Assembly (NCBI GenBank): GCA_029556545.1
Contig: JAKQEQ010000027.1
Span: 1 to 60,154, forward strand
Direction of reading: 5' to 3'
Source of the DNA: Candidatus Hydrogenedentota bacterium
GTDB taxonomy: Bacteria > Hydrogenedentota > Hydrogenedentia > Hydrogenedentales > JAGMZX01
DNA length: 60,154 nucleotides
Made by a program: the position numbers and the translations under genes. The notes beneath the pieces are model-generated. The model worked only from the letters and a program-made list of their open reading frames with translations. It ran no database searches and had not been told where the DNA came from. Within the stretch, counting starts at the first letter, position 1. The number at the start of each line of letters is the position of its first letter. Below are positions 9,379 to 18,756 of this stretch, in pieces.

Positions 9379-11130
9379 CTACCAATCGATCTCGTATTCG
9401 CCAGTGGAGTACGCGGTCGTGCGCACGATCAGGCGCCGCGACTCGGGATCGTAGCGCCATGCAACGCCCTCATCGAGCACAACGCCGTCCAGGCTAACAC
9501 CCGCGGGCTTCGAGGCCGCAAGGACGCGCAAGATGTGAGGCTGCTTCGCGCCGTCGAGGCGCACCAGCAACGGCGCACGCCCGCGCATGGTTACGTCGGT
9601 CGCGCTGCGCCCGTTATCGTCGGGGTGGCGCACGCGGAACGTGTGGTCCCCGCCGTCGGGATACAGGTTCAGCGCGAGGAAGCCCTTCCAGTCGCGGTCG
9701 CCGATACTCGTGTAGGCGCGCTCGACGTACATCGGCACGATCGCGCCGTCGCGGACATAGACCGGGTACTCGTCAAGTGGAAACTCGCGGGTGAACGTGA
9801 CCGGTCCTTCAATGACCCGCGCGTCATCGAACCAGTAGCGCCAACGGCCCGCGGGCAGGGTCACGGCGCGCGTGTCCGCGTCCTCATAGATCGGCGCGAC
9901 GAGCAATGCGTCGCCGAAGAGGTAGTGGTATTTCGCGTCAAGGGGTCGCATGAGCGGCGGGCCGCCTTCGTGACCCGCGACGACGTGGCTGAACATGTAC
10001 GGCACGAGTTCCATGTGCAGCCAGGAGAATTCGCGAATGATTCCCAGTTCCTCGGGCGTGCGTCTGCTCATGCGCCGTTCGCCGTGCCCGCCGTTGAGGA
10101 AGAGCCCGCAGAAGGTCGAGAACTGCGCCCACCTTATGTACAGCCGCGGCGGTATCTCGCCGCCGCCGTGATAGCCGCCCACGTCCGAACCGATGACGTT
10201 GTACCCGAGCTTCGCGCTGTCGAGAATCACGCGGACCGCCCGTTCAAGGCCGCGCGAGGCGTCGTCCCACGTGTGTTTGTTGTCGCCGACCCAGTTGACG
10301 GGCGCGGCGTCAAGCGGCGCGAAGCCCTCGGGATGCCCCAGCGGCAAGGGGCTGTCCAACGCGCGTGACATGGTGATGAAATCGGGGTTCATCGTCAGGC
10401 CGTGGCGGTATTCCTCGCGATAGTAGAGGTCCATGTAGCGCCGCGTGGTGAGGATGCCCGCGTGCGCCTTTCTGTACGGCCAGAAGAAGCGCTGCGTCTT
10501 ACCCAACAGCGTGGCCGATCCGTCGAGTTTCCATCCGTCGACGCCCCGCTCGAGGACCTGCCGCTGGAGGCCGCGCCACCACGCCATCGCCTCCGGATTC
10601 GTATAGTCGATGAACCCGCCGTAGCCCTTCCACCACTTCGCCTGATGATCGCCGCCGACCAGATAGCCGCGGTCCGCGGCGTCGCGATGCCAGTCCGAGG
10701 CGTCCTGGACCGCCGTGTCCGGGTTCCTGCTGTTGACCATCGAGGTCATCCACAGCACGACGCGATAGCCTTCGTCTTCGAGGCGATTGAAGAAAGCGGC
10801 GGGCTCGGGGAAGCGCGCCTCGTCGACGATGAAGTCGTTATAGCGCGTGGACCACGGACTGTCGATGAGCACCGTACGCACGGGAAAATCGTTCGCGCGG
10901 TAGTCCTCGAGCAGTTCGAGCGTGAACGCCGCCGTGTTCACGTCGTCCTCCCAGACCCAGCACTCGAGGGCCCAGGCGGGCGTCAGCGGCACGGGCCCAC
11001 CGCGCGCACCGCGCGGGATGGCCCCCCACATGGGGTAAACCAGCACTAAATAGACAAACAGGGCCAGGACGATCGCGAAGGCGACAAAGAGCTTCAGCAG
11101 GCAACCCGGCCAACGTCGTTTCGATTCCAT
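9379..11130 (-). CDS. GH31-family glycoside hydrolase with N-terminal membrane anchor
   Basis: A 583-residue retaining glycosidase (alpha-glucosidase/alpha-xylosidase class). A single N-terminal transmembrane helix at about residues 10-30 (LLKLFVAFAIVLALFVYL) tethers it to the membrane facing outward. The barrel follows with the nucleophile region GVDGWKLDGS, the acid/base region NWVGDNKHTWDD, and the conserved GSDVGGYHGG and GDALLVAPI words. The N-terminal beta domain of typical GH31 enzymes is largely missing, so it is shorter than usual (many exceed 650 residues). ATG 11130 has GGGGGAG nine bases upstream. It converges on the AsmA-like gene. Substrate cannot be assigned. Confidence 0.88.
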   Translation of the reverse strand: MESKRRWPGCLLKLFVAFAIVLALFVYLVLVYPMWGAIPRGARGGPVPLTPAWALECWVWEDDVNTAAFTLELLEDYRANDFPVRTVLIDSPWSTRYNDFIVDEARFPEPAAFFNRLEDEGYRVVLWMTSMVNSRNPDTAVQDASDWHRDAADRGYLVGGDHQAKWWKGYGGFIDYTNPEAMAWWRGLQRQVLERGVDGWKLDGSATLLGKTQRFFWPYRKAHAGILTTRRYMDLYYREEYRHGLTMNPDFITMSRALDSPLPLGHPEGFAPLDAAPVNWVGDNKHTWDDASRGLERAVRVILDSAKLGYNVIGSDVGGYHGGGEIPPRLYIRWAQFSTFCGLFLNGGHGERRMSRRTPEELGIIREFSWLHMELVPYMFSHVVAGHEGGPPLMRPLDAKYHYLFGDALLVAPIYEDADTRAVTLPAGRWRYWFDDARVIEGPVTFTREFPLDEYPVYVRDGAIVPMYVERAYTSIGDRDWKGFLALNLYPDGGDHTFRVRHPDDNGRSATDVTMRGRAPLLVRLDGAKQPHILRVLAASKPAGVSLDGVVLDEGVAWRYDPESRRLIVRTTAYSTGEYEIDW

Positions 11131-11173
11131 ACGTACGACTCCCCCGCCGGCACGCGGCCTATGTCGTCAATAC

Positions 11174-13252
11174 TTACGCGGTACGCGCGTCATCCTCGGG
11201 GTCCAGGGTGGCCAGCGCGGCCCGGCTCCCGCTGTGTTCGAGCAGCCACACGAAGCCGCCGACCAACAAGACGACACTCTCGGCAATCCAGAATATCTTG
11301 AGTATGAGGCCGATACCGCTCGTGAACCCGTAACTGTGCAGGCCGACGCCGAGCAGGTTCACGCCCCACCACGAGAAGGCAACCACCATGCCCATCGCCA
11401 CGGCGCTCATGTGGATGCCCAGGTCGCGAATGTAGCGGCCCAAGCGAGCGTGAAGGATGATGAGTCCCCAGAGCACGATCAGCAGCGCGCCGTTTTCCTT
11501 CGGGTCCCAGCCCCAGAAACGGCCCCAACTGTCGTTCGCCCAGATACCGCCGAGCACCGTGCCGACCGTGGCGAAGAGGATGCCGAAACAGAGCACGCCG
11601 TAGACCATGCGCGTCAGACCGCGGTTGAAGTCGATATCGTCGCGGCGGATGCCGAATAGCCTACAGAAGATGTAGAGGTGGGCTATCGCGCCCGCCAGCA
11701 AGCCCGCGCTGTAGCCCATCGTCACCGTGGTGACATGCGTCGCCAGCCAGAAGTTCGTGTCGAGCACCGCGATCAGGCTCGGCATGGTGTCCACGCCCTC
11801 CTTGATCTCGTAGCGATAAGCGAGAAACATGCCGAGCATGCCCAAGAACGACGCCACGGCGACGGCGATGCGACGCCGGTTGATCCATTCGATGCACATG
11901 GCCACAGTCACGGCCACCGCCGTCACGAAGAGGATTGTTTCGTAGAGCGTGGTAACCGGCGGGCGATTGCGAATGATACACCGCAGCGTGATGCCCGCCA
12001 CCAGCAGCAGCGTCGGCGCCCAGACCGAAAGCGATACCGCCCAATCGACGATGCGGCGGCGCGGCAGCAGCCAGGAGATCGCCACCAGCACGAAGCTCAG
12101 CACGTACAGCCACTGGCTGTAGAAGACGAATTTCGCGCGATAGAAGAACACTTCCAATGGGACGCGATCGTACTCGCCGCGCGCTTCGGCTTCGGGTATG
12201 ACCGCCCCGCGAAATCCGCGAAGCTCCTCGACGAAGGCGGCATCAAGCGCGGCGTTCGCCTCGGCGTCGTCGCCCGCCGCGAGGCGGGCCTCGCGGTTCG
12301 CCGCCATCTTCTCGAAATGGCCAAGCAACCCGAGGAGTTCCGGGCGCGGCTGTCCCTGGTCCAGCGCGAGATGCGGCAGTTCGCCCGGCGAATACCACTG
12401 GCGCTCGTCGCGATCGGGACTCGGGATGCAGGCGATGGCCTGCGCGCACGTCATGACCGGCATAAGCTGCTGGAAATAGACCTCGCTCATGACCTGCCGT
12501 TCCCGCTCGACCTGCTCAGCGCCCATCGTGTCGCCCTGCGCGAGGACCTCGTCCGAAACGCGGTCGAGCAGCGCCACCAGCTCGCTCGTGACGGCGCCTT
12601 GCGGGTCCGTAATCGCGGCGGCCAGCGCGCTGCCTTCTGCGGCGGTAAAGCGTGCGCGCGCGAAATCGAGAAACTGGATCAGTTCCTCGAAGCGGAAGAC
12701 GTTGTGCGCCAAATCGAGTATCTGCTGCTCGACGGAACTCCGGTTGCGCGCCTCTATCGACTCGTAGTGGCGGGCCAATTCGAGCATGTGTGCGCGGCCC
12801 GGCTGCAATTCGCTATAGGCGTAGCGATCGCGCTTCTTGTCGTGCGTGGGAACGCCGAGGGCCGCGACGGCCTCGCCGGTATTCACGAGGAAGCACGGGT
12901 AGTTCCTCGCGATCTCGGGGTAGAACAGGCAATCCAGCAGCCACTCGATGTGCGACCGTTTCTCGCCCGAGGGCAGCCGCAGCGTGCGCGATCCGTTCAG
13001 CGCGAGGAGCGTGAACTGCGCCATCGTATCGAGCGGCTTCACGCGTCCGCCGTCCTGGACCGGCAGCGTGGCGAAGAGTTCGAGCGATTCCTTGTCCCAC
13101 GCGGGGGCGGCCAAGCGTGGCACGGGCATCCTGCCCATGTCTTCCGCATCATCATGGCCAGGATCTCCGTGCTCCGTGTCTTGCGCGACGGCGGGGGCGG
13201 CGCACGCGCAGGCCAGCAGCAGCGCCAACATTCGGGTGCTTCGGTTTCTCAT
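11174..13252 (-). CDS. ccsA: Cytochrome c biogenesis protein CcsA/ResC type with long periplasmic N-domain
   Basis: A 692-residue integral membrane protein for haem delivery in System II cytochrome c maturation. It starts with a signal-like segment (MLALLLACACAAPAVAQ) and then has an approximately 350-residue soluble region rich in helices. About eight membrane helices follow with the haem-handling tryptophan-rich motif WGRFWGWDPKE. CcsA proteins are normally 300-400 residues, so the N-terminal half is an extension, a type I recall from Bacteroidetes- and Planctomycetes-like ResBC proteins. The start is ATG 13252, whose ATGA overlaps the stop of resB; a longer in-frame start at 13351 would lie inside resB and is unlikely. 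It acts with the ResB protein encoded immediately upstream. Confidence 0.9.
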   Translation of the reverse strand: MRNRSTRMLALLLACACAAPAVAQDTEHGDPGHDDAEDMGRMPVPRLAAPAWDKESLELFATLPVQDGGRVKPLDTMAQFTLLALNGSRTLRLPSGEKRSHIEWLLDCLFYPEIARNYPCFLVNTGEAVAALGVPTHDKKRDRYAYSELQPGRAHMLELARHYESIEARNRSSVEQQILDLAHNVFRFEELIQFLDFARARFTAAEGSALAAAITDPQGAVTSELVALLDRVSDEVLAQGDTMGAEQVERERQVMSEVYFQQLMPVMTCAQAIACIPSPDRDERQWYSPGELPHLALDQGQPRPELLGLLGHFEKMAANREARLAAGDDAEANAALDAAFVEELRGFRGAVIPEAEARGEYDRVPLEVFFYRAKFVFYSQWLYVLSFVLVAISWLLPRRRIVDWAVSLSVWAPTLLLVAGITLRCIIRNRPPVTTLYETILFVTAVAVTVAMCIEWINRRRIAVAVASFLGMLGMFLAYRYEIKEGVDTMPSLIAVLDTNFWLATHVTTVTMGYSAGLLAGAIAHLYIFCRLFGIRRDDIDFNRGLTRMVYGVLCFGILFATVGTVLGGIWANDSWGRFWGWDPKENGALLIVLWGLIILHARLGRYIRDLGIHMSAVAMGMVVAFSWWGVNLLGVGLHSYGFTSGIGLILKIFWIAESVVLLVGGFVWLLEHSGSRAALATLDPEDDARTA

Positions 13253-14418
13253 GAGCGTTTCCTCTGCTCGCGCTTGAGATAGCCGTAGAGCCGCTGAATG
13301 AAGTGCAGCGACATGCCGATGGTGATAATGATGCATGAATACAGCGGCCACTGGTCGGCGGGGTTCCTGACCACCTCGAAGACGCTGTACATACGGTCGT
13401 TGGGCCCCGCGTTCTTCGGGCCGAATGACGACTGGAACAGCGTGTAGCCCTTGTGGCGCAGGGGCTCATTCATCCGAATCTGGACCTGGCGCCGCGTATC
13501 GCCCTCGATCTGCGTCACGACGCTCTCGTAGTTGCTCGCCATGTGCGTGCCGGGGTGTTGCTCGTGGATGAACTTGTCCAGCACGATCGTGAACGGCGTT
13601 CGCCCGCGCCAACGGCGCAGATCGATGCTCCACGCGGCGCCGCCCACGTCCACTACCCACGGGAGCGGCCCGCCCCGGGCCGACCAGCCCCAGAGAATGC
13701 CTTCCTGCGTCCTGCCGGTCGCCTTCTCGACGACGACGGCATATGCGCCGGGGAGATTCTGCTCGGCTTCCCGGCTGCGCGGCTGCGGCACGAGCACGAA
13801 GCCGTCCACGGACTGCGCCGGGACCGCGGCGGGCTGGACCATGCAATTGCGGTGGAAACCCTCGAGCATGAGGTCGAACGGCAGGTCAATGGCGTGAAAG
13901 GTGCGGCTGTCGTGGGGCTGCAAGTCCAGGAAGTCCTCCTGCGAGACCACCCATTGCCTGCCCGCCCCATGCGCGCCGGTCTCCGTGATGACGATTTCCC
14001 AGTCGTGATAGCTCTCGAAGGCATCGCTGCTCTCGCCCTCGTACAGGGTCATGTGGCCGCGCTCGCTGAAGTGGTAGGTGACGTAGCCGCCGAGCAGCAT
14101 GATCAGGATGCCCGCGTGCGCGATAAGCATGCCGGGGCGCGTCCAGCTTTTCGGCGCGCGGAGGATGGCCCCGAACAACATGTTCACGAACAGGAGCGCC
14201 ATCACGAGATAGCCGCCCGGCAGCGGGATGGGAATGGCGTCGTAGAGTTCGTACACGAGGAAAAACGATTCGAAATACTTCTTCTGCGCCTCGTACAGGC
14301 CGTGGTCCACCTGTTCGAGCGTGCCCAGCAGCGTCAGCAGGAAAAGCAGCGCCAACAGCACGATGGCGAAGCCGTACGAAGCAAGGATTTGGAGGATCGA
14401 ACGCGCCAAGGATGTCAT
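13249..14418 (-). CDS. resB: ResB-like cytochrome c biogenesis protein
   Basis: A 389-residue membrane protein with three N-terminal hydrophobic helices (around residues 10-32, 65-85 and 95-115), a large periplasmic beta-rich domain and a C-terminal helix (YSCIIITIGMSLHFIQRLYG). This is the ResB/Ccs1 layout that pairs with CcsA to hold and attach haem. Family-like words include PSWTRPG-type KSWTRPGMLIAHAGILIMLL after the second helix and EPLRHKGYTLFQSSF near the C-terminus. It overlaps the downstream ccsA gene by four bases, implying translational coupling, and is preceded by a lipoprotein gene nine bases upstream. Confidence 0.9.
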   Translation of the reverse strand: MTSLARSILQILASYGFAIVLLALLFLLTLLGTLEQVDHGLYEAQKKYFESFFLVYELYDAIPIPLPGGYLVMALLFVNMLFGAILRAPKSWTRPGMLIAHAGILIMLLGGYVTYHFSERGHMTLYEGESSDAFESYHDWEIVITETGAHGAGRQWVVSQEDFLDLQPHDSRTFHAIDLPFDLMLEGFHRNCMVQPAAVPAQSVDGFVLVPQPRSREAEQNLPGAYAVVVEKATGRTQEGILWGWSARGGPLPWVVDVGGAAWSIDLRRWRGRTPFTIVLDKFIHEQHPGTHMASNYESVVTQIEGDTRRQVQIRMNEPLRHKGYTLFQSSFGPKNAGPNDRMYSVFEVVRNPADQWPLYSCIIITIGMSLHFIQRLYGYLKREQRKRS

Positions 14419-14427
14419 ATCGATACT

Positions 14428-15555
14428 TCAGCCGTCCTGCCGCATCGATTGGCAGAATGCGGCGAAATGGTCCCGTTCCTGGGCCATCGCGGCCTCGGGA
14501 CCGACCATGATCACAAACAACGTGCTGTCCCCGAACGGCGCCACCAGTCCGAAGAACAATTGGCCCGGCTGCTTGTCGCCGGACATGCCCGTGTAATCGC
14601 CCGCTATCTCGACGTAGACCGCCTCGCGCCCGAACACGGTCCAGCGCGGCAGCGCCGCCAATTCGTCCGCGCTCAGGGGCGCTTGGCCCATCTGCTCGCG
14701 CCAGCGGTTGATGTTGGCCGCGAGACCGCCCGCCTCGCCGGACAACACGAAGGCCCGGCATTCGCACGCGCCGCCGCCGGCCCGATAGGTCACGAGCCGC
14801 ATGGGCCGGGCCGGGGCCAATTCCCAGCCCTCAGGGGCGTCCCAGTGCAAGCCGTCGGCGCCGGAGGCGGTTTCGAGCCCGTGCGCCGCGGCCGCTTCGC
14901 GCAACGAGGCACAAAAAGCATCGAAGCGATCGACTTCATTTTCGACTATCGCGGCAGGACCCGTCATCCGTACAAAATACGACTGCCCACCGCGCACCGC
15001 GACGAGGCCGACCAGCAGGTAATCGGCTTCTTCGCGGTCGCCCTGCATCCCCCGAAAAGTCCCCCGCAAGGAGACGTACACCGCCTCGCCCCCGAGCAGC
15101 GTCTTGCGCGGAAGTTCCGCCAGCGCCGCGTCGTCGATGGGTTCGAGGTCCATCTGAGCGCGCCAACGGTTGATATTGGCCAGTAGGCCGCCCCCGTCGC
15201 CCGCCAGGACACTCAAGTAGCATTCCGCGCTCGGATCGCCCGCCACGCGGATATTCGCCAACCGCATCGACGTCGTCGGCAGTTCCTCCCAGCCTTCCGG
15301 CGTCTCCCATTCGTAACGCGGCGTCGTGGCCGAGGCCGTCGCGCCCATACCCATCGCGCCGTGCGGATTCGTCCCCGTGCTAAAACGATCGGCGGTGCTC
15401 AGGCGCGGCGGGGCCAGGTCGTCGGGCGCCGCCTGGCGGACCTCCGTGATCTCGCGGCGGGCGTTGCTCTCGCCGCCGCAGCCCGCGCTCAGCGCCGCCG
15501 CGACACACAAGAGCAAGAGACAGGCCGGAAACAGGCATTGAAACCGATTCTTCAT
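14428..15555 (-). CDS. Lipoprotein with two tandem copies of an approx. 130-residue domain
   Basis: A 375-residue protein beginning with a lipoprotein signal peptide ending LSAGC (Cys26). Two homologous domains follow at about residues 80-218 and 232-370. Each has the order WxxPEGWE, then a SMRL/PMRL word, GLxANINRWRxQM, an xxLPRxT word, EAVYVxxxGxxxGM, and a C-terminal DxFxAFCxSxR. The two copies are plainly an internal duplication. The function is unknown. Its place as first gene of the lipoprotein-resB-ccsA operon suggests a role near cytochrome maturation or respiration at the outer face of a membrane; this rests only on context. Confidence 0.8.
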   Translation of the reverse strand: MKNRFQCLFPACLLLLCVAAALSAGCGGESNARREITEVRQAAPDDLAPPRLSTADRFSTGTNPHGAMGMGATASATTPRYEWETPEGWEELPTTSMRLANIRVAGDPSAECYLSVLAGDGGGLLANINRWRAQMDLEPIDDAALAELPRKTLLGGEAVYVSLRGTFRGMQGDREEADYLLVGLVAVRGGQSYFVRMTGPAAIVENEVDRFDAFCASLREAAAAHGLETASGADGLHWDAPEGWELAPARPMRLVTYRAGGGACECRAFVLSGEAGGLAANINRWREQMGQAPLSADELAALPRWTVFGREAVYVEIAGDYTGMSGDKQPGQLFFGLVAPFGDSTLFVIMVGPEAAMAQERDHFAAFCQSMRQDG

Positions 15556-15744
15556 TACAAGGGGCCTCGTGGCGAACGGCCGATGATTGGAAGCGGGTTG
15601 CGGCGCAGGATGCGCCGGGCTCCTCGCATAAACACCAATAACGGATTAACTCTACCGAAGCGGAAACACCCGAATCAAACCCGGAATTCCGGGCAACTCC
15701 GACCGCTCGCGGCGAGACGATCCCCGATTACGCGCCTATGGCAA

Positions 15745-15774
15745 TTGACTTGTGCCGAAACCGGTTGCTATACT
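15745..15774 (+). promoter_or_regulatory. Sigma70-type promoter for tRNA-Gln and prs operon
   Basis: TTGACT at 15745-15750 and TATACT at 15769-15774 are separated by 18 bases. The predicted start is near 15781, about 40 bases before the tRNA. The rest of the 265-base gap from 15556 shows no gene. Confidence 0.75.
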
Positions 15775-15820
15775 CCGCCAATTCTTGAGGGCGGGGACCG
15801 GCCGCGGCAGGACGCCGGCT

Positions 15821-15895
15821 AGGGGCGTCGCCAAGTGGTAAGGCACCGGGTTTTGGTCCCGGCATACGTTGGTTCGAATCCAGCCGCCCCTGCCA
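15821..15895 (+). tRNA. tRNA-Gln (anticodon TTG)
   Basis: A 75-nt tRNA with acceptor stem AGGGGCG paired to CGCCCCT, discriminator G and an encoded CCA at 15893-15895. The anticodon stem CCGGG/CCCGG encloses loop TTTTGGT, giving anticodon TTG (15853-15855) for CAA glutamine codons. The T-loop reads GGTTCGAATCC. It lies just downstream of a good promoter and 60 bases before the prs start, an order (tRNA-Gln, prs, rplY, pth) that I recall from several bacterial phyla. Confidence 0.97.
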
Positions 15896-15954
15896 GTCTC
15901 TACCCCGATCTCAAGGCAGGACAGCTATTGGCGCAAACACAGGGGAGTCTTCCC

Positions 15955-16911
15955 GTGGGCCAAGCACGAGACATGAAGATATTCAGCGGCAGCGCGTCGC
16001 GCGAACTGACGCTGGGCATTTGCGCACACCTCGAGATCGAACCGGGCCGATCGGACATTACGCAGTTCAGCGACGGCGAGATCAAGGTGCAGATGGGCGA
16101 GAACATCCGCGGACGCGACGTGTTTCTCATCAACAGCACATGTCCGCCCGTGAACCATAACCTGATGGAATTGCTGATCATGGTGGACGCGGCGAAGCGG
16201 GCGTCCGCCGAGCGCGTCACCGCGGTCATGCCGTATTACGGCTACGCGCGACAGGACCGTAAGGACCGGCCGCGCGTGCCGATCACGGCGAAGCTCGTGG
16301 CCAACCTGCTAACCGCGGCGGGCGTGGACCGCGTTCTGACGGTCGACTTGCACTGCGGCCAGATTCAAGGGTTCTTCGACATCCCGGTGGACCACCTGAA
16401 CGCGGACGTGGTGTTCGTCAAGCACATGCGCCAGACCGGCGTCTGCGACGACAAGGTGGTGGTCGTGTCGCCGGATACGGGCAGTGTGGCCCGGGCGCGG
16501 CTTTTCGCGAACGACATCGGATCACGGCTCGTGATTGTGGACAAGCGCCGACCGAAAGCCAACGTCACGGAAGTCATGAACATCATCGGCGACATCGAGG
16601 GCGAGCACGCCCTGATCTTTGACGACATGATCGATACGGCCGGGACGCTGGTGAAAGCGGCCCGCGCGTTGAAGGAGCACGGGGCGCTGAGTGTGCGCGC
16701 GTGCGCCACGCACCCCGTCTTCAGCGGCAAGGCCATCGAGAACTTGAAAGCTTCGCCCATCGAGGAGCTTATTGTCGCCGACTCGATCCCTCTCGCACCT
16801 GTGGCGACGGCGGAACTCAACGTGCGTGTGCTCACGCTCGCGCCGCTCATCGGCGAGGCCATACGGCGCATTCACAAGGACGAGTCGGTCAGCAGCCTGT
16901 TTAGGCATTAA
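15955..16911 (+). CDS. prs: Ribose-phosphate pyrophosphokinase
   Basis: Makes PRPP from ribose 5-phosphate and ATP for nucleotide, histidine and tryptophan synthesis in the cytoplasm. The sequence has the N-terminal KIFSGSASRELT, the FSDGE substrate word, the ATP-loop region YGYARQDRKDRPRVPITAK, the His in DLHCGQIQGFF, and the PRPP-binding loop IFDDMIDTAGT. Two starts are possible: GTG 15955 has AGGGGAG at 15941-15947 with seven-base spacing, while ATG 15973 gives the classical MKIFSG start but with a poor Shine-Dalgarno sequence. I list the GTG start; the mature region is the same (312-318 residues). It leads the prs-rplY-pth-ilvN run. Confidence 0.95.
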   Translation: MGQARDMKIFSGSASRELTLGICAHLEIEPGRSDITQFSDGEIKVQMGENIRGRDVFLINSTCPPVNHNLMELLIMVDAAKRASAERVTAVMPYYGYARQDRKDRPRVPITAKLVANLLTAAGVDRVLTVDLHCGQIQGFFDIPVDHLNADVVFVKHMRQTGVCDDKVVVVSPDTGSVARARLFANDIGSRLVIVDKRRPKANVTEVMNIIGDIEGEHALIFDDMIDTAGTLVKAARALKEHGALSVRACATHPVFSGKAIENLKASPIEELIVADSIPLAPVATAELNVRVLTLAPLIGEAIRRIHKDESVSSLFRH

Positions 16912-16931
16912 GAGATACCCGGAGGCCCATC

Positions 16932-17609
16932 ATGGAATTGCAGAATCTCAACGTACAGGTGCGTCAGAGCGGCGGCAAAGGGCCCGCCCGCAGGACCCGC
17001 GCGCACGGGCGCGTGCCCGGCGTCCTCTACGGCGGCGAAGGCGGTTCGGTGCCGCTGATGCTGGACCGTCGCGCCTTCGAGCACGTGGTGCATGGCCGTT
17101 ACGGCGAGCACGCACTTGTGCAGCTCGACGTCGAGGGCGAGCCGGCGCTGAACACGCCCGCGTTGCTGAAATCGGTGCAACACCATCCCGTATCGGGCGC
17201 CATTCTGCACGCGGATTTCATGCGCATCCGGCTGGATGAGCGCATTCAAACGGTAACGACGGTGCATCTCGTGGGCCATGCGCGCGGCGTTGTTGACGGC
17301 GGCGTGCTCGACCAGCAGATGCGCGAAATCGAGATCGAGTGTCTCGCCCTCGAGGTGCCGGAGAAGATCGAAATCGACGTAACGGACCTCGCGATCGGCC
17401 ACAGCGTTACCGTGGCGCAACTGGTGATGCCGGAGGGCGTGACCGTGCTGAGCGACCCGGAACGGCCGGTGGCGACGGTGCATCCGCCGCGCGTGGTCGA
17501 GGTAGCGGCGGCCCCGGTCGAGGGCGCCGAGGGCGAAGCGCCGGCCGAGCCCGAGGTGATCACCAGCAAGTCGGAGGAGAAGGAAAAGGAGAAGAAGGAG
17601 AAGGAGTAG
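16932..17609 (+). CDS. rplY: 50S ribosomal protein L25 (general stress protein Ctc form)
   Basis: A 225-residue ribosomal protein that binds 5S rRNA. It has the N-terminal L25 domain (QSGGKGPARRTRAHGRVPGVLYG) and the C-terminal TL5/Ctc beta domain containing VVDGGVLDQQMREIEIECL and PEKIEIDVTDLAIGHSV. It ends in an acidic-to-lysine tail (KSEEKEKEKKEKE), a common low-complexity extension in this form. GGAGG stands seven bases before ATG 16932. It lies 20 bases after prs and 81 before pth, the usual gene order. Confidence 0.96.
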   Translation: MELQNLNVQVRQSGGKGPARRTRAHGRVPGVLYGGEGGSVPLMLDRRAFEHVVHGRYGEHALVQLDVEGEPALNTPALLKSVQHHPVSGAILHADFMRIRLDERIQTVTTVHLVGHARGVVDGGVLDQQMREIEIECLALEVPEKIEIDVTDLAIGHSVTVAQLVMPEGVTVLSDPERPVATVHPPRVVEVAAAPVEGAEGEAPAEPEVITSKSEEKEKEKKEKE

Positions 17610-17690
17610 CGCTCTTGGCTGGCGCGCAACGGCGTCGGTTGCCGCGCATCGCGCGGACGCGGAGTCGCGCACGGTGGAAAGGGCCGCGCC

Positions 17691-18257
17691 ATGAAGTTGA
17701 TCGTCGGACTCGGCAATCCGGGGCCGCGATATCGCAGCACGCGGCATAATCTCGGTTTTACCGTGATTGACAGGGTTGCCGAGCGGTTGGGCGCAGCATT
17801 TGACCGGGAAAAACATCACGGTCTCGTGGCCGAGTCCCGCGCGGAAGCCGATCGGGTCCTCCTCGTGAAGCCGCTGACCTTCATGAACCGAAGCGGCGAG
17901 TGCGTCGCCCCGATGGCGCGGTACAGCGGGTGCGATCCGAATCACTTGTTGATCGTCGCGGATGACGTTAACCTGCCGCTCGGCCGGCTGCGGCTGCGCG
18001 CGGATGGAAGCGCCGGCGGGCACAACGGCCTGAAATCCATCATTGCGCGCCTGGGCACGGACGCCTTTCCTCGGCTGAGGCTGGGCGTCGGCGACGACCG
18101 GGCCGGCGAAGAACTCGCCGACCACGTGCTGAGCAAATTCCGGCCGGAGGAGTGGCCGGTAGTGGAGCGGATGACGGCGGAGGCGGCGGAGGCGGTCTTG
18201 TGCTGGCTGCGCGAGGGCATCGAGCGCGCAATGAACGCATACAACAAACAGGTGTGA
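17691..18257 (+). CDS. pth: Peptidyl-tRNA hydrolase
   Basis: A 188-residue cytoplasmic enzyme that recycles tRNA from prematurely released peptidyl-tRNA. Active-site residues are all visible: Asn9 in GLGNPG, catalytic His19 in STRHNLGF, Asn in KPLTFMNRSG, Asp in IVADDVNLP and Asn in AGGHNGLKS. The length is normal. It follows rplY and is followed after seven bases by ilvN. Confidence 0.97.
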   Translation: MKLIVGLGNPGPRYRSTRHNLGFTVIDRVAERLGAAFDREKHHGLVAESRAEADRVLLVKPLTFMNRSGECVAPMARYSGCDPNHLLIVADDVNLPLGRLRLRADGSAGGHNGLKSIIARLGTDAFPRLRLGVGDDRAGEELADHVLSKFRPEEWPVVERMTAEAAEAVLCWLREGIERAMNAYNKQV

Positions 18258-18264
18258 CGACGCT

Positions 18265-18756
18265 ATGAAACACACGATCACGATCCTTGTCGAGAACCAC
18301 TTCGGCGTGCTGGCCCGCGTCTCCGGGATGTTCAGTACGCGCGGCTACAACATCGACAGTCTGTGCGTCGGCGAGACCGAGAACCCGGCCATCTCGCGGA
18401 TGACGGTAGTCGTGCGCGGAGACGACGAGGTAATCCATCAGATCATCAATCAACTCAACAAGCTGGTCGAGGTGATCGAAGTCACGGACCTGAGCAAAGA
18501 ATCCTACGTCGAGCGCGAACTGGTCATGATCAAGGTCACGGCGGACGGGACGCGCCGCGAGATCATCGAAATCGCCAGTATCTTCCGCGCGAAGGTGATC
18601 GACGTGGGCAGCCAGTCGCTCATCGTCGAGGTCACCGGGTCGGAAGGAAAAGTGAACGCCTTTATTGATATGATGCGTCCGTTCGGCATTCAGGAACTGG
18701 CGCGCACCGGCGAGATCGCCGTAATGCGCGCGCCGAAAGGATCGCAAGGGTCGTGA
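18265..18756 (+). CDS. ilvN: Acetolactate synthase small (regulatory) subunit
   Basis: A 163-residue regulatory subunit of acetohydroxyacid synthase, the first common enzyme of branched-chain amino acid synthesis. The N-terminal ACT domain (HTITILVENHFGVLARVSGM, then RGYNIDSLCVG) senses valine. The C-terminal domain includes ERELVMIKVTADGTRREII and GKVNAFIDMMRPFGIQELAR. The catalytic subunit ilvB is not beside it, which is unusual; here it ends a tRNA/ribosome-related run and is followed by a terminator. Confidence 0.96.
   Translation: MKHTITILVENHFGVLARVSGMFSTRGYNIDSLCVGETENPAISRMTVVVRGDDEVIHQIINQLNKLVEVIEVTDLSKESYVERELVMIKVTADGTRREIIEIASIFRAKVIDVGSQSLIVEVTGSEGKVNAFIDMMRPFGIQELARTGEIAVMRAPKGSQGS

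Noticed and set aside
11678-13282. Plus-strand open frame opposite ccsA
   Set aside because: His/Arg/Asp-rich shadow of the conserved CcsA gene.
15556-15744. Riboswitch upstream of the tRNA/prs unit
   Set aside because: No conserved riboswitch core or leader peptide could be recognised.
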